Source: Rothia nasisuis (GTDB lineage Bacteria > Actinomycetota > Actinomycetes > Actinomycetales > Micrococcaceae). From it: 64,000 bases of DNA. The stretch is from assembly GCF_928381405.1 (NCBI RefSeq), contig NZ_CAKMSB010000010.1, forward strand, positions 45,711 through 109,710, given 5' to 3'. Both the position numbers and the translations under genes were made by a program. Numbering within the stretch: the first letter of the stretch is position 1; each line of letters starts with the position of its first letter. Of this stretch, positions 49,919-58,635 are shown in pieces. Under the pieces are notes generated by a model. It was not told the DNA's origin. It saw nothing but the letters and a program-made list of their open reading frames with translations, and searched no databases.

Positions 49919-50557
49919 ATGCCCCAGCCCTCCCGCCTTTTCCCTGCTCACCGGGTGGCCCAGCACAAGGCCCTGGCCCGCTCTTACATTCGTCGGCGAC
50001 GCAAGCACACACCTGTGACCGAAGAGATAGAGAGAAGGTTCACGCAACACCTATCCCAACTCATCGCCGAGCTAGAACCGGGGTCAACCCTCGCTGGTTT
50101 TCTCCCCCTGGCTACCGAGCCGCCTATTACCGGTGCGCTCCGGGAAGCTGTAGAACAGGGGCACACGGTGCTGGCTCCAGTCGTGCTCCCCCACCACCAC
50201 CTAGGGTGGGTGCGCTGGCACCCCCAAGAGCCTACTCAGGTCAATTCCCTCGGCATCACAGAGCCTACCGGTGAACGTCTAGACTCCGGTGCCTTCGTTG
50301 AGGCCGACCTACGTCTGGTGCCTGCGCTTGCCGTTGACCGTCAAGGACGACGCCTGGGGCAGGGCGGTGGCTACTACGACCGGCTCTTTGAAATGCTGGG
50401 TGAGAAGGCACTCAGTCCCTCAACGGCGGGGGTAGTTTTTGACCGCGAGCTCCTGGATGGCCTGCCTGCCGAACCCTGGGATGCTCAGCTGAGCACCGTC
50501 GTCACTGAGGAGGGGGTTCGCAGGATCACCCCCAGCTCAACGCCGCCTGCCCGGTAG
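49919..50557 (+). CDS. fau: 5-formyltetrahydrofolate cyclo-ligase
   Basis: The 212-residue enzyme converts 5-formyl-THF to 5,10-methenyl-THF. Motifs: a basic N-terminus (RSYIRRRRKH), GSTLAGFLPLATEPPITGAL, and the conserved GQGGGYYDRLF near the C-terminus that binds ATP and folate. The start at 49919 is close to the end of the repeat element; no strong ribosome site is visible, so a leaderless start is possible. Confidence 0.88.
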   Translation: MPQPSRLFPAHRVAQHKALARSYIRRRRKHTPVTEEIERRFTQHLSQLIAELEPGSTLAGFLPLATEPPITGALREAVEQGHTVLAPVVLPHHHLGWVRWHPQEPTQVNSLGITEPTGERLDSGAFVEADLRLVPALAVDRQGRRLGQGGGYYDRLFEMLGEKALSPSTAGVVFDRELLDGLPAEPWDAQLSTVVTEEGVRRITPSSTPPAR

Positions 50558-50619
50558 CGAGTACAATAACAGCCAGACTATATTCAGTGTCACTAAGACC
50601 CTATTGAAGTGGAGTACCT

Positions 50620-50802
50620 GTGCCCGTTTACGTGTATCAGTGCAAGAATTGCGGCTATGTTTTTGAACAGCGCCAGTCCCTGAGCGAGGAGGCGCTCACC
50701 ACCTGCCCGCAGTGTAGTCAGGGCACCCTGCGTAAGAAGTTTGGGCAGGTCGGCGTGGTTTTCAAGGGCTCCGGTTTCTATGCCAACGACAAGGGCAAGT
50801 AG
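50620..50802 (+). CDS. FmdB-like zinc ribbon protein
   Basis: The 60-residue protein (VYQCKNCGYVFEQRQSLSEE) has two CxxC pairs (CKNC, residues 8-11, and CPQC) as in FmdB family regulators, and a tail ending FKGSGFYANDKGK, which is the family hallmark. The GTG start at 50620 follows AAGTGGAG at 50605-50612. It is closed by a hairpin at 50825-50853 (GGGGCTCC/GGAGCCCC) followed by TTTT. Confidence 0.88.
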   Translation: MPVYVYQCKNCGYVFEQRQSLSEEALTTCPQCSQGTLRKKFGQVGVVFKGSGFYANDKGK

Positions 50803-50824
50803 GGTCGTCTAGTTACCGGTGTGA

Positions 50825-50853
50825 GGGGCTCCTACCAGTTCGTTGGGAGCCCC
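50825..50853. terminator. Terminator after the FmdB-like gene
   Basis: GGGGCTCC (50825-50832) pairs with GGAGCCCC (50846-50853), then CTGTTTT. It ends the plus-strand gene 22 bases after its stop and also faces the minus-strand gene starting at 51083. Confidence 0.8.
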
Positions 50854-50864
50854 CTGTTTTCCCC

Positions 50865-51083
50865 CTAGTAGTGGGGCGGCCGCTGTTCTTTGAGCCAGGT
50901 GTCCCGGTCATCCTCAGATGACGGGGGCACCCCAGTGGCTGGAGGCTGGGTCAGCCCCGCAAGCTGGGGCTCTTCCCCGCTGAAGGCTGAGCCTCCGGTT
51001 GCCCGCCTGTTACCCTGGCGTTTCTTCGGAACCGCCCGGTAGGCGGGGGCTTCTTGAACTTCGTCCCTGTTCTGCTCACTCAC
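50865..51083 (-). CDS. Small disordered hypothetical protein
   Basis: The 72-residue protein (MSEQNRDEVQEAPAYRAVPK) is charged and Pro/Gly-rich, ending DTWLKEQRPPHY. The C-terminal DDRDTWLKEQRPPHY is a motif I associate with small actinobacterial proteins next to large helicase-like genes, but no function is known. It lies 4 bases after the helicase-like gene and is probably coupled to it. Confidence 0.6.
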   Translation of the reverse strand: MSEQNRDEVQEAPAYRAVPKKRQGNRRATGGSAFSGEEPQLAGLTQPPATGVPPSSEDDRDTWLKEQRPPHY

Positions 51084-51087
51084 TCCG

Positions 51088-54000
51088 CTACTCCTGACCG
51101 ATGCCCAGATAACTGGTGATGCGCCCTACAACAGCTTCGGGGTCGGTAAAGACCTCGATAGTCCAGCAGCTCAGGTGGTTCCATCCGGTGCGGGCCAGAA
51201 GTTCAGGGATCAGCCGGGAACGTTCACGCACGGTGAGGGCAGCGTAGGCATCTGATCCGTCAGAGATGAGGGCCAGGGGGACGCGCACAGGGCTGGTACG
51301 GTCAACGTCGTGCAGCACAGTGCGGCGAGTGCGGGGGCTTGCAACTGCGCCAGCATTCAGCGATTCAGCCTCACCGGTTACGATGAGCGACAACAGTGGC
51401 GAGTTGCTCTCGTGCAGGGTCACGCCGTGGTCGTTTAGCCGACGCACCACATCGCTCAGGAGCCAGTCACCCATGTCGATGGCTTCGAGGTTGTCGTTCG
51501 TCAAGAAATCGTTGCCCAGAAGCTGGCCGGTTATAGTCTGGGTACGTTTCCGGTCGGCATGGGCCTCCTGCTCCTTTCGGTAGGCCAGGAGCAAGCGGTA
51601 AAGATCAAAGGCACCGTATTCCAGACGTTGCGGGTCAAGGTCTTCAGGGGTAACGCAGGTGACTAGCCGGGTCAGGTGGCGCGCCCGGGTCACCGCGAGA
51701 ACGAAGCTGGATCGCCCGTTGCGCTCTGATAGATAGCCGAATCGGTGGGCGGCACCTTGCGCACTCTTGCCCGCGCCCAGGGCAAAAATGATGACGTCCC
51801 GTTCCATATCAACGGCCCGCGACACATCAACCACGCGGAAGGGTTCTTCTTTTGCCACGAAAAAGGGGGCAAATTGGGGGTAGCGGTCAAGTAGCTGGCG
51901 CACAGCTTCAGCGATGCGCTGGGCGTGTCGGGCTGTTGTGGTGACCACCGCGAGGGACTGCTGGGGGCTCCGGTAGGCATGTTCGATGACCAGTTCGGCT
52001 ACGCGCTGCACCTCCGGGCTAGGCGAGTCGAGGGAGGCGTTGTCTGAAACCCGCCCCGCCACGTCCAGGTATTCAACGGTGAGGGCGGGAACGCCGTCCG
52101 TTATCTCCTCCCCCCAGGGGTAGTGGGTCAGCGCCCCCTCGTAGAAGTGCTCGTTCAGGTAGCCGAAAAGGGCGGGGTCAACGGCACGGTTGACGGTGGA
52201 CAGTGACCTGCCCGGGAGTACTTTCGAGAGCGCCTCAAAGGTGCTCACAATCTTCTGGTTGCGGGGCACAGGGGCGTTGTGGGCGACGGCTGACACCATG
52301 AAGGGAGCCGGGAAGCCGCTGTGTGGATCGCCCAGGGCGATGACCTGCTCAGCTCGAATCAGAGCCGGCAGGTTCGCCGCTAGAGGGGTAGATTCGGCAT
52401 CCAGCAAGATGGCTGCGTCAAAGCGCATTCCCGTTGGGATTTTGCCAGAGAGGGAGAAGGGGCTGGCTACCCAGAGGGGCAGGAGCGTGGTGGCTACGGT
52501 CGGCGCCTGCTCTAGTACCTGGGCCAGGTTGAACTCGTGGCTGCGTAGCTGGCTCCGAAGAAAAGCCGCCTCCTGCTCGTAGTCACTGATTCGGCGCCGC
52601 CAGGTATCAGCGACAGTTGCGTGCAGACGGGCCGGGGCCGAGGCGATGTGAGAGTAGTCGGCCCGGCGGAAGCGTGTTTCGAGGTCACGGAGGGCGGCTC
52701 CACCCAAAATCTCAAGTTCCTGTGAGGCCAGCATCATCTCAAGGGCGGTCTGCCACCAGGCCAGTTCTAGCTCGGCCGCTACGTGCTCTTCGGTGAGCTG
52801 GCGCTCGTACAGGTCTTCAATGAACTCGCCCAGCCCCTGGGCGGTGAGTTCTTCCATCAGACTGACGCGCTCAGGAAGGGTGTGAAGTAGCCAGTCGTCA
52901 TCGATGAGGGCGACCAGGCGATTTTCGAGCTGCCCCAAGGAGGTTCGGGCAAAGTCGGTTCCCGCTGGGGAGTCTTCAAGTACAATGGCTAAGCCAGCGA
53001 ACTCCTGGTGAAGGGCAAGGAGGTCGGTGTGAAGCTGTTCCAGGTTGTGCGGCACGGTGGGTACCCGCTCGTCGGTCACCCAGCTCACCCATTCCTCGCG
53101 TTGCTCCTGAACTATAAAAAGGCTCTCGTGTAGGTCGGAGATGGTGACGCCAGGAACTATGTATTCTTTGGCAGCACGGCGTAGGCGGGAGCGCTGAACG
53201 CTGGACATTTCAATGCCGTGTTCCCTGCGCCAGGCACCGCTTGCTGTGGCGGCGATGAGGTCGGTAACAGGGCGGTCAAAGATTTCGGGGCGAAACCGGG
53301 TCAAGGTTTCAGCAATACGGGTAAGCAGGTCAAGCTGCTGGCCCCATTCCTCCATCGTGTCAGCCAGGCGCATGCCGGTTGTACCGCTGAGCAAACGCAT
53401 CTGAGCTGAAACCCTGTCAAGACCAAACCGCAGTGACTTGACCAGGCTGTGCGCTGCTGCCGTGTCGTCACCGGTAGTGAGCTTGGCCCGGTGCCAGGCT
53501 GAGGCACGGGTGGAGGGGCGGTAGCCACCCAGCTCCCCCAGGCGTTGCAGTCGGGCCACAGTTTCGGCACGGTGCGTGAGAGCATCCATGGTGGATTGGC
53601 TCAAACGCACGTGGGTAGAGGGCGCGGGGTCCTGGGCCGTCAGGGCGGCCAGAGTCTGCAGGGCATCATAAACCGAGCACCCCCAGCGGGACTCAGTGAA
53701 GCGCAAGGATTCGGTGTGAGCACGGAGCTGGTTTCGGGTGGCAACAAGCTCCCGGTGCACCTCGGTGACGTTCGGTGCTGGGGCTTTCTCGTTACGAGAA
53801 ATAGCCGCGATGAGCTCCCGGCGATACTCTTCTGCGTGCTTGTCAGCTAGCAGGTTAAAGGTGAGGTCGGTTAGGTGGGTACGTTCCAGCAGGCGGGAGA
53901 AGTCTGCCAGGGTGGAACGTTTCTCGCCCACCACCAGCACGGACTTCCCCTGACTGATTAGGGCTGCCGCCAGGTTAGTGGCTGCCCCCAGCTGATCAGT

Positions 54001-55041
54001 TCCGGGAGCAGCCGTCACGGTAAAAGAATGCCCTAGGTGGGCAAGATCAACGATTTCTTGGCCGCTGGAGTCCGCATCGACTACCAGCATGTCTGTATCA
54101 GGGTCCCGGCTATCGAGCGACTCACGGGTGTTGTAGATGGGGGCGACAAAGGGTTGCTCTAGCGGGTTCAGCTTGAGCTGGGCCAGCTCGCGCACCAGGG
54201 CTGTATGCGCGGTGGCGGGCAGCTCCCCGGTGCTTTCCTTCAGATCGGCAAACGTAGAAATCAGGTAGGTGGAGTGAATGGTCATGCCCGGAACCTCGCC
54301 GGTTGTGGCACGCATACGCTCAATGACAGGCTCGGGGTCAAGCCTGCGCATGGAGTTAGCCAGCTGGGCTACGTCCATGGTGCCCAAGTCTATGCCGTAC
54401 TCTTTTTTAATCTGACGGACCATAGCCGGGTTCAGCTGGGCGGGCCCGGTCAGCTGAACCTCAAAATCGTCGCTGCTAGGGTGCGGGGTGAGGGCCAGGG
54501 GGGCCATCAGAATAGGAGCGATAAAACGCTTCTCGCCCACCAGGCCGTCCTCGCGCACGCTCCGCGATAGCCAGGAGGCAGTACCCGCTACAAAGTAACC
54601 CGCATCTAAGCCGTGGCCCGAAGCCAACTCAAAAATCTTGGTGCGCAAAGTGCGGGCAGCCACCATACCTGCCTCTAGCTTGGCCTTATCACGCAGGATC
54701 GTAGAGAGGCGGGTCTTACGGCCCATGAACATTTGGGCTACGCCCGAAGCGTTCGCATCCGTCAAATCAAGATGAACGTAGTCAACCTGGTTAAAGTCAA
54801 GCATGGCATCGGGGCCGGTGTAGATTTCCATCTGCTCTGCCCAGGCCTCAAGGCCTGCATGCACCTGAACTGCGCTTTCGGCATCAAGCCCTTCGCTATC
54901 AACTGTATCAACTGGCACGGCTGGATAAGCCGGAGATTGCTGGGGCTCGGGGGTGTGGGTGTGGCGCTCGGACTCGGGGGCGACCTGCTCGTTCACTGAT
55001 GTACTCTGGCTTTCTGCACGCGTTTGGTTCTTTACCATCAT
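51088..55041 (-). CDS. Large helicase-like protein with degenerate ATPase motifs
   Basis: The 1317-residue protein resembles actinobacterial DUF4011-type SF1 helicase relatives. Residues ~60-330 are an N-terminal domain. The Walker A position (about 350) reads TAAPGTDQLGAATNLAAAL, where GKT/S is missing. The Walker B position (about 880) reads AAILLDAEST instead of DEA. The C-terminal helicase half (FRVVDVSRAVDMERDVIIFA, SFVLAVTRARHLTRLVTCVT) and a final restriction-endonuclease-like domain remain (SRLIPELLARTGWNHLSCWT, IEVFTDPEAVVGRI). I start at 55041 with AGAGAAAG upstream. It probably binds DNA or nucleotides without helicase activity. Confidence 0.7.
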   Translation of the reverse strand: MMVKNQTRAESQSTSVNEQVAPESERHTHTPEPQQSPAYPAVPVDTVDSEGLDAESAVQVHAGLEAWAEQMEIYTGPDAMLDFNQVDYVHLDLTDANASGVAQMFMGRKTRLSTILRDKAKLEAGMVAARTLRTKIFELASGHGLDAGYFVAGTASWLSRSVREDGLVGEKRFIAPILMAPLALTPHPSSDDFEVQLTGPAQLNPAMVRQIKKEYGIDLGTMDVAQLANSMRRLDPEPVIERMRATTGEVPGMTIHSTYLISTFADLKESTGELPATAHTALVRELAQLKLNPLEQPFVAPIYNTRESLDSRDPDTDMLVVDADSSGQEIVDLAHLGHSFTVTAAPGTDQLGAATNLAAALISQGKSVLVVGEKRSTLADFSRLLERTHLTDLTFNLLADKHAEEYRRELIAAISRNEKAPAPNVTEVHRELVATRNQLRAHTESLRFTESRWGCSVYDALQTLAALTAQDPAPSTHVRLSQSTMDALTHRAETVARLQRLGELGGYRPSTRASAWHRAKLTTGDDTAAAHSLVKSLRFGLDRVSAQMRLLSGTTGMRLADTMEEWGQQLDLLTRIAETLTRFRPEIFDRPVTDLIAATASGAWRREHGIEMSSVQRSRLRRAAKEYIVPGVTISDLHESLFIVQEQREEWVSWVTDERVPTVPHNLEQLHTDLLALHQEFAGLAIVLEDSPAGTDFARTSLGQLENRLVALIDDDWLLHTLPERVSLMEELTAQGLGEFIEDLYERQLTEEHVAAELELAWWQTALEMMLASQELEILGGAALRDLETRFRRADYSHIASAPARLHATVADTWRRRISDYEQEAAFLRSQLRSHEFNLAQVLEQAPTVATTLLPLWVASPFSLSGKIPTGMRFDAAILLDAESTPLAANLPALIRAEQVIALGDPHSGFPAPFMVSAVAHNAPVPRNQKIVSTFEALSKVLPGRSLSTVNRAVDPALFGYLNEHFYEGALTHYPWGEEITDGVPALTVEYLDVAGRVSDNASLDSPSPEVQRVAELVIEHAYRSPQQSLAVVTTTARHAQRIAEAVRQLLDRYPQFAPFFVAKEEPFRVVDVSRAVDMERDVIIFALGAGKSAQGAAHRFGYLSERNGRSSFVLAVTRARHLTRLVTCVTPEDLDPQRLEYGAFDLYRLLLAYRKEQEAHADRKRTQTITGQLLGNDFLTNDNLEAIDMGDWLLSDVVRRLNDHGVTLHESNSPLLSLIVTGEAESLNAGAVASPRTRRTVLHDVDRTSPVRVPLALISDGSDAYAALTVRERSRLIPELLARTGWNHLSCWTIEVFTDPEAVVGRITSYLGIGQE

Positions 55042-55120
55042 AGATCTTTCTCTGCCCAAGCACCCGGAGCAACTGCCCTCTGTGCACCCGGGCTCACAGC
55101 TACATGCCTGCTTCTTATGC

Positions 55121-55576
55121 CTAGGCGGTAGCCAGGTTGAAATAGGCCAGCAGGGTCACCAGAGACAGGAGGCCCAGCAGGGCCATGCCGCCCAGCAATA
55201 CCCAGCGCAAGCGGGGGGCGAAGGGATCTCGCGGTTCACCCCAGAGAGAGCGGGTGTAGAAATAGCTGAGCAGGAATCCGGGGATGTTACCCGTGAGTAG
55301 CTGCTGCACCACGGCAAACATACCGAAGATTCGTTCCGTGTTCTCGTTTTCGTTTTCTGCAGCGCGGAGCAGGCCGGCCATAATCAGCGACATACAGCTG
55401 ACCATAAAGGCTAGGGCGATAGCAGGCTCATTCAGCATCTGACGGAAGTCAACGTTTTCTCCGCTAGAGACCGCAAACTGGTAGAAGAAGAATACAAAAG
55501 GGCTGATAAGCCAGTACCAGAACATAAAGGTGCGCAGGCGGTGGGTGTCGCGTAGGGCGTAGAGCAGGGAATTCAT
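55121..55576 (-). CDS. Four-TM hypothetical membrane protein
   Basis: The 151-residue protein has four hydrophobic helices (FMFWYWLISPFVFFFYQFAV, AIALAFMVSCMSLIMAGLLR, MFAVVQQLLTGNIPGFLLSY, VLLGGMALLGLLSLVTLLAY) and an acidic loop (AENENENTERI). Unknown function. Its start overlaps the end of the RpiR-type regulator gene by 4 bases (ATGA), so it is coupled to that gene and probably to sugar metabolism. Confidence 0.6.
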   Translation of the reverse strand: MNSLLYALRDTHRLRTFMFWYWLISPFVFFFYQFAVSSGENVDFRQMLNEPAIALAFMVSCMSLIMAGLLRAAENENENTERIFGMFAVVQQLLTGNIPGFLLSYFYTRSLWGEPRDPFAPRLRWVLLGGMALLGLLSLVTLLAYFNLATA

Positions 55577-56367
55577 GGTTTCTTTTCTTTGCTATCAATG
55601 TACTGAATGTACTGGCGCACCGTGTAATCCAGCAGAACAGTCAGGGCGACGAAGGAGTGGTAGGGCTCCTTGGTGCTGAGAGTAACGGTAGGGGTCGACT
55701 CATAGTGCAACGAAAACTCAGCGGCAGCCGAAATGGTATTGACACCCAAGGCTGTAATGGCGATCATCGGAACCTTACGGGCAGCTAGGGCACGCACGGT
55801 CGGCAGGGCACTGGCGGTCTCCCCCGAGAGGGAGGCAATAATAACCAGGTCTTCGGGCTTCATGACCCCGATAGACCCCCGGAATTCGCTGGAAGCGGGG
55901 ATAACGTGGGTAAACTTGCCGCAGGCCAGCATTGATTTTGAGAACTCTTGAATGGCGGTACGCTGGGCAAAGCCGGTGCCGTAGCAGTATATAGTGCGGG
56001 CGTTTTCAATTTTGCGCACAATAGGGTCGAAGTCAATATTCATCAGCCCCTCATAGGTTTTGAGAATATCGTTGCGGCCGCTTTCTAAAAAGTTGGTGGG
56101 CCGGTCGCTCGACTCGATGAGTGAATTTTTCACAAAAAACTTAAGTTCTGCAAAGCCCGAAAAACCGAGCTTCTTGGTCAGACGTATGATGCTGGATGTC
56201 GAGGAGAAGGTCTTGTGAGCCAGCGCGCTAATGGTGGAGTCAGCAACGAATTGTTCGTTGTTGAGCATGAAAGCGAGAATCTCGCGTTCAGTATCGCTCA
56301 GACGGCTCTGATGCGCGTTGACGAGTTCCTGTAAGTCCACCAAAGGGCTCCTGAGTTTTGCGGTCAC
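55573..56367 (-). CDS. MurR/RpiR-family regulator of the alpha-glucoside locus
   Basis: The 264-residue protein has an N-terminal HTH_6 (residues ~1-77, SDTEREILAFMLNNEQFVAD, HKTFSSTSSIIRLTKKLGFS) and a SIS domain (~115-245, ARTIYCYGTGFAQRTAIQEF, VIIASLSGETASALPTVRAL) that binds phosphosugars. It is immediately downstream of the PTS EIICB gene, like GlvR beside MalP/GlvC in Bacillus. It probably senses a phosphorylated disaccharide and controls the PTS gene and the alpha-glucosidases; operator candidates lie at 58249-58301. Confidence 0.85.
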   Translation of the reverse strand: MTAKLRSPLVDLQELVNAHQSRLSDTEREILAFMLNNEQFVADSTISALAHKTFSSTSSIIRLTKKLGFSGFAELKFFVKNSLIESSDRPTNFLESGRNDILKTYEGLMNIDFDPIVRKIENARTIYCYGTGFAQRTAIQEFSKSMLACGKFTHVIPASSEFRGSIGVMKPEDLVIIASLSGETASALPTVRALAARKVPMIAITALGVNTISAAAEFSLHYESTPTVTLSTKEPYHSFVALTVLLDYTVRQYIQYIDSKEKKP

Positions 56368-56461
56368 TGCAGTTCTATACAGTATAGGTGCAAAATCTTC
56401 AGGAGCCCTGAGGTGTGGGGTGGTGGGTTGGCGGCCGGTTCAACTCCGGCGCAGAACCCGT

Positions 56462-58108
56462 TTATTTACCGGCGTTGACCATTTCTTCAAACTTGTCACG
56501 CACCTGGGGTACGTCCATACCGACGATAACCTGCAAGGCCTTACCCTTGTTGACCAGGCCGAGGGCACCGGAAGACTTGAAGTCAGCCTCGGTGGCGACC
56601 AGTGAGGGGTCATCAACGGAGACGCGCAGGCGGGTGGCGCAGTTGTTCACATCGGTGATGTTCTGTGCGCCGCCCAGCAGGGCCAGGAAGTCGGTTGCGC
56701 GCTGGGTGTAGGGGTCAGCGGCTACAGCGGTGGCCGTAGCAGCGCCTGCACCAGCGGCAGCTGCATCATCAGCGCCCAGGGTTCCGTTCTTCTTGGCTTC
56801 CTTGTAGTCAGCCTTGCTGTAGAGCTTGGTTTCTGCGCCGTCTGCCTCACGACCGGGAGTCTTGAAGTCGAACTTGAGAATCAAGAAGCGGAAGACCACG
56901 AAGTAGATCAGGGTAAAGCAGAGACCGATAGCAATCTGAGTCATGACCATGCCGGAGTGGTTCTGCCAGAGCGGAATCCAGTTCTGGAAGAGGAAGTTAT
57001 CGAGCAGACCGCCGCCCATATTACCGACCACACCGAAGGCGTACATGGTAGCTGCCATGGTTGCTGCTAGAACAGCGTGGACCGCGAACAGCGGGGGTGC
57101 CAGGAAGAGGAAGGTAAATTCGAGGGGCTCGGTGATGCCAATCAGCATAGCGGTCAGAGTCACGGGGAGCAGAAGCGCCAGGGTTTCCTTGCGCTTTTCC
57201 TTGCGGGCGGTGAAGTAGAAGGCTGCTGCGATACCGACAGAACCAAAGACCTTGGAGTTACCGTGCAGAGCAAAGCCACCACCGGGGAAGATTTCCTTCA
57301 GGGGGCCCTGGTGGGCTGCAAACTCTGACAGGTGCAGAGCCCAGTACTTGGTAATGCCGTCCGGAACAACTGCGGGGCCGAAGACAAAGGGAGTGTAGAT
57401 GAAGTGGTGCAACCCAGTAGGAATCAGGATGCGTTCAAGGAAGGTGTAGAGCCACACGCCGAAGATGCCGGACGAGATGAAGAACTCCTGCATGTTGCCG
57501 ATGCCGTGCTGGATAGTGGGCCAGACAGCAACGAAAGCCAAGGCGATGGGCATCATCAGGAAGAAGCCCAGGATGTACACAAACTGGGTGCCCTGGAAGA
57601 TACCGAGGAAGTCGGGCAACTTGGTGTTGAAGTAACGGTTGTGCAGCCACACAACGATAGCAGAGATGATAATTGCACCGAAGATGCCGGTGTCGAGGGT
57701 CTTGATACCCGCAATCATCTTCAGACCGGTGCCTGCGGCTCCTTCTGACAGGTCAACGGTGTAGTCAACCCCGAAGTTGCTGCCCCAGATGTTGAGGATG
57801 GCGGCAACAAAGTAGTTGAAGGTCAGGTAGACCATGCCCGCTTCGAGTACAGCACGAGCCTGCGCGTGCTTAGCCAAAGCGATGGGAAGACCTAGAACAA
57901 AGAGGAGTTCCATCTGGTTGAAGACAGTCCATGCACCGGACTCCCACAGGGACCAGAAGTTGTACCAGCCGGTACCTTCGGCAGCGATGCCACCGAGTAG
58001 CTGCTCGTTCTTGCAGATAATGGCGATACCCACTGCAAGACCGGCGAAAGCAAAGAGAAGCACCGGGGCCAGCATGGCTGAGCCGAAGCGCTGAATCTTC
58101 TCCATCAT
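56462..58108 (-). CDS. PTS alpha-glucoside EIICB component
   Basis: The 548-residue protein has an EIIC domain of ten helices (residues ~1-430, GGGFALHGNSKVFGSVGIAA, LIGITEPLEFTFLFLAPPLF, the latter with the GITEP motif of the glucose superfamily). Then come an Ala-rich linker (~450-465) and an EIIB domain with the phosphorylated Cys in NNCATRLRV (C490). Transport phosphorylates the disaccharide at C6. The neighbouring RpiR regulator and two GH13 enzymes indicate maltose or isomaltose-type sugars. No EIIA is fused; a general EIIA-Glc must come from elsewhere. Confidence 0.88.
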   Translation of the reverse strand: MMEKIQRFGSAMLAPVLLFAFAGLAVGIAIICKNEQLLGGIAAEGTGWYNFWSLWESGAWTVFNQMELLFVLGLPIALAKHAQARAVLEAGMVYLTFNYFVAAILNIWGSNFGVDYTVDLSEGAAGTGLKMIAGIKTLDTGIFGAIIISAIVVWLHNRYFNTKLPDFLGIFQGTQFVYILGFFLMMPIALAFVAVWPTIQHGIGNMQEFFISSGIFGVWLYTFLERILIPTGLHHFIYTPFVFGPAVVPDGITKYWALHLSEFAAHQGPLKEIFPGGGFALHGNSKVFGSVGIAAAFYFTARKEKRKETLALLLPVTLTAMLIGITEPLEFTFLFLAPPLFAVHAVLAATMAATMYAFGVVGNMGGGLLDNFLFQNWIPLWQNHSGMVMTQIAIGLCFTLIYFVVFRFLILKFDFKTPGREADGAETKLYSKADYKEAKKNGTLGADDAAAAGAGAATATAVAADPYTQRATDFLALLGGAQNITDVNNCATRLRVSVDDPSLVATEADFKSSGALGLVNKGKALQVIVGMDVPQVRDKFEEMVNAGK

Positions 58109-58364
58109 CGGATAAGAACCTTTCGTGATTAGGTGCCCGCTCCCCCAGCTCTTAACTGCAGCCCTGGGGTGTGTGGAGCGACACCCGTGTGATTACTAGG
58201 CTTATCTAACCACTCTTTGACGTGAAAAAGCGGCGATTAAGCTCACTTTGGCATTAATGCCACGAAACGGAACAATTTTCGACAGGAGGTAAAAGTTTCG
58301 TCGTTTCTGAACCTTACCCAGGAGAGCCAGAGTGGGGCTACACACCTAGGATTAATAGAGCATA

Positions 58365-58451
58365 GAGGTTTATTCAAAGTCCTTTTACCAGCTCCCCAGG
58401 CGCGCACTCGTGACGGGCCTTAGGTCACCTGATTACTTTTGGATAAACCTC
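58365..58451. repeat. Repeat element copy 7, 87 bp
   Basis: Begins GAGGTTTATTCAAAGT and ends ACTTTTGGATAAACCTC. It is a short member with degenerate ends. Flanks ATA and ATC match at two of three positions. It lies in the control region of the alpha-glucoside genes. Confidence 0.75.
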
Positions 58452-58504
58452 ATCAATCCCCTCAACACCGAGCTCAGCTTCCACACAATTGTGGCGGTTC
58501 ACTC

Positions 58505-58635
58505 GAAGGCTTACTCACAAGAATCTAGTTCTTTGCTGGCACCCAGGCTACACCCCTGTAGCCGACCGGCTGACAGCTGACCCTAGGGGCACTTGTGGTG
58601 AGGGGCACGTGAAGAATATTTGTTGAATGAGCCTC
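58505..58635. repeat. Degenerate repeat element copy 8, ending at a start codon
   Basis: GAAGGCTTACTCACAAG (58505-58521) and TTTGTTGAATGAGCCTC (58619-58635) are degenerate forms of the family ends. The element ends directly at ATG 58636 of the EEP gene, so it supplies the whole 5' leader and possibly the promoter of this gene. Confidence 0.6.

Larger units (their letters stand above)
58109..58635. promoter_or_regulatory. Control region between the PTS and EEP/alpha-glucosidase operons
   Basis: The two operons diverge here. TGGCATTAATGCCA (58249-58262) is a perfect 14-bp palindrome. ACGAAAC (58262-58268) and GTTTCGT (58295-58301) form a second inverted repeat. Both are candidate sites for the RpiR-type regulator. 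Two degenerate copies of the repeat element lie at 58365-58451 and 58505-58635 and so form the upstream region of the EEP gene. Confidence 0.5.

Noticed and set aside
49919..50557. Transposase or integrase near the repeat at 49764
   Set aside because: The adjacent gene is a clear formyl-THF cyclo-ligase; no transposase motif was found anywhere in the window.
54205..54570. Plus-strand frames inside the 1317-residue gene
   Set aside because: They are antisense shadows of a long GC-rich coding region.
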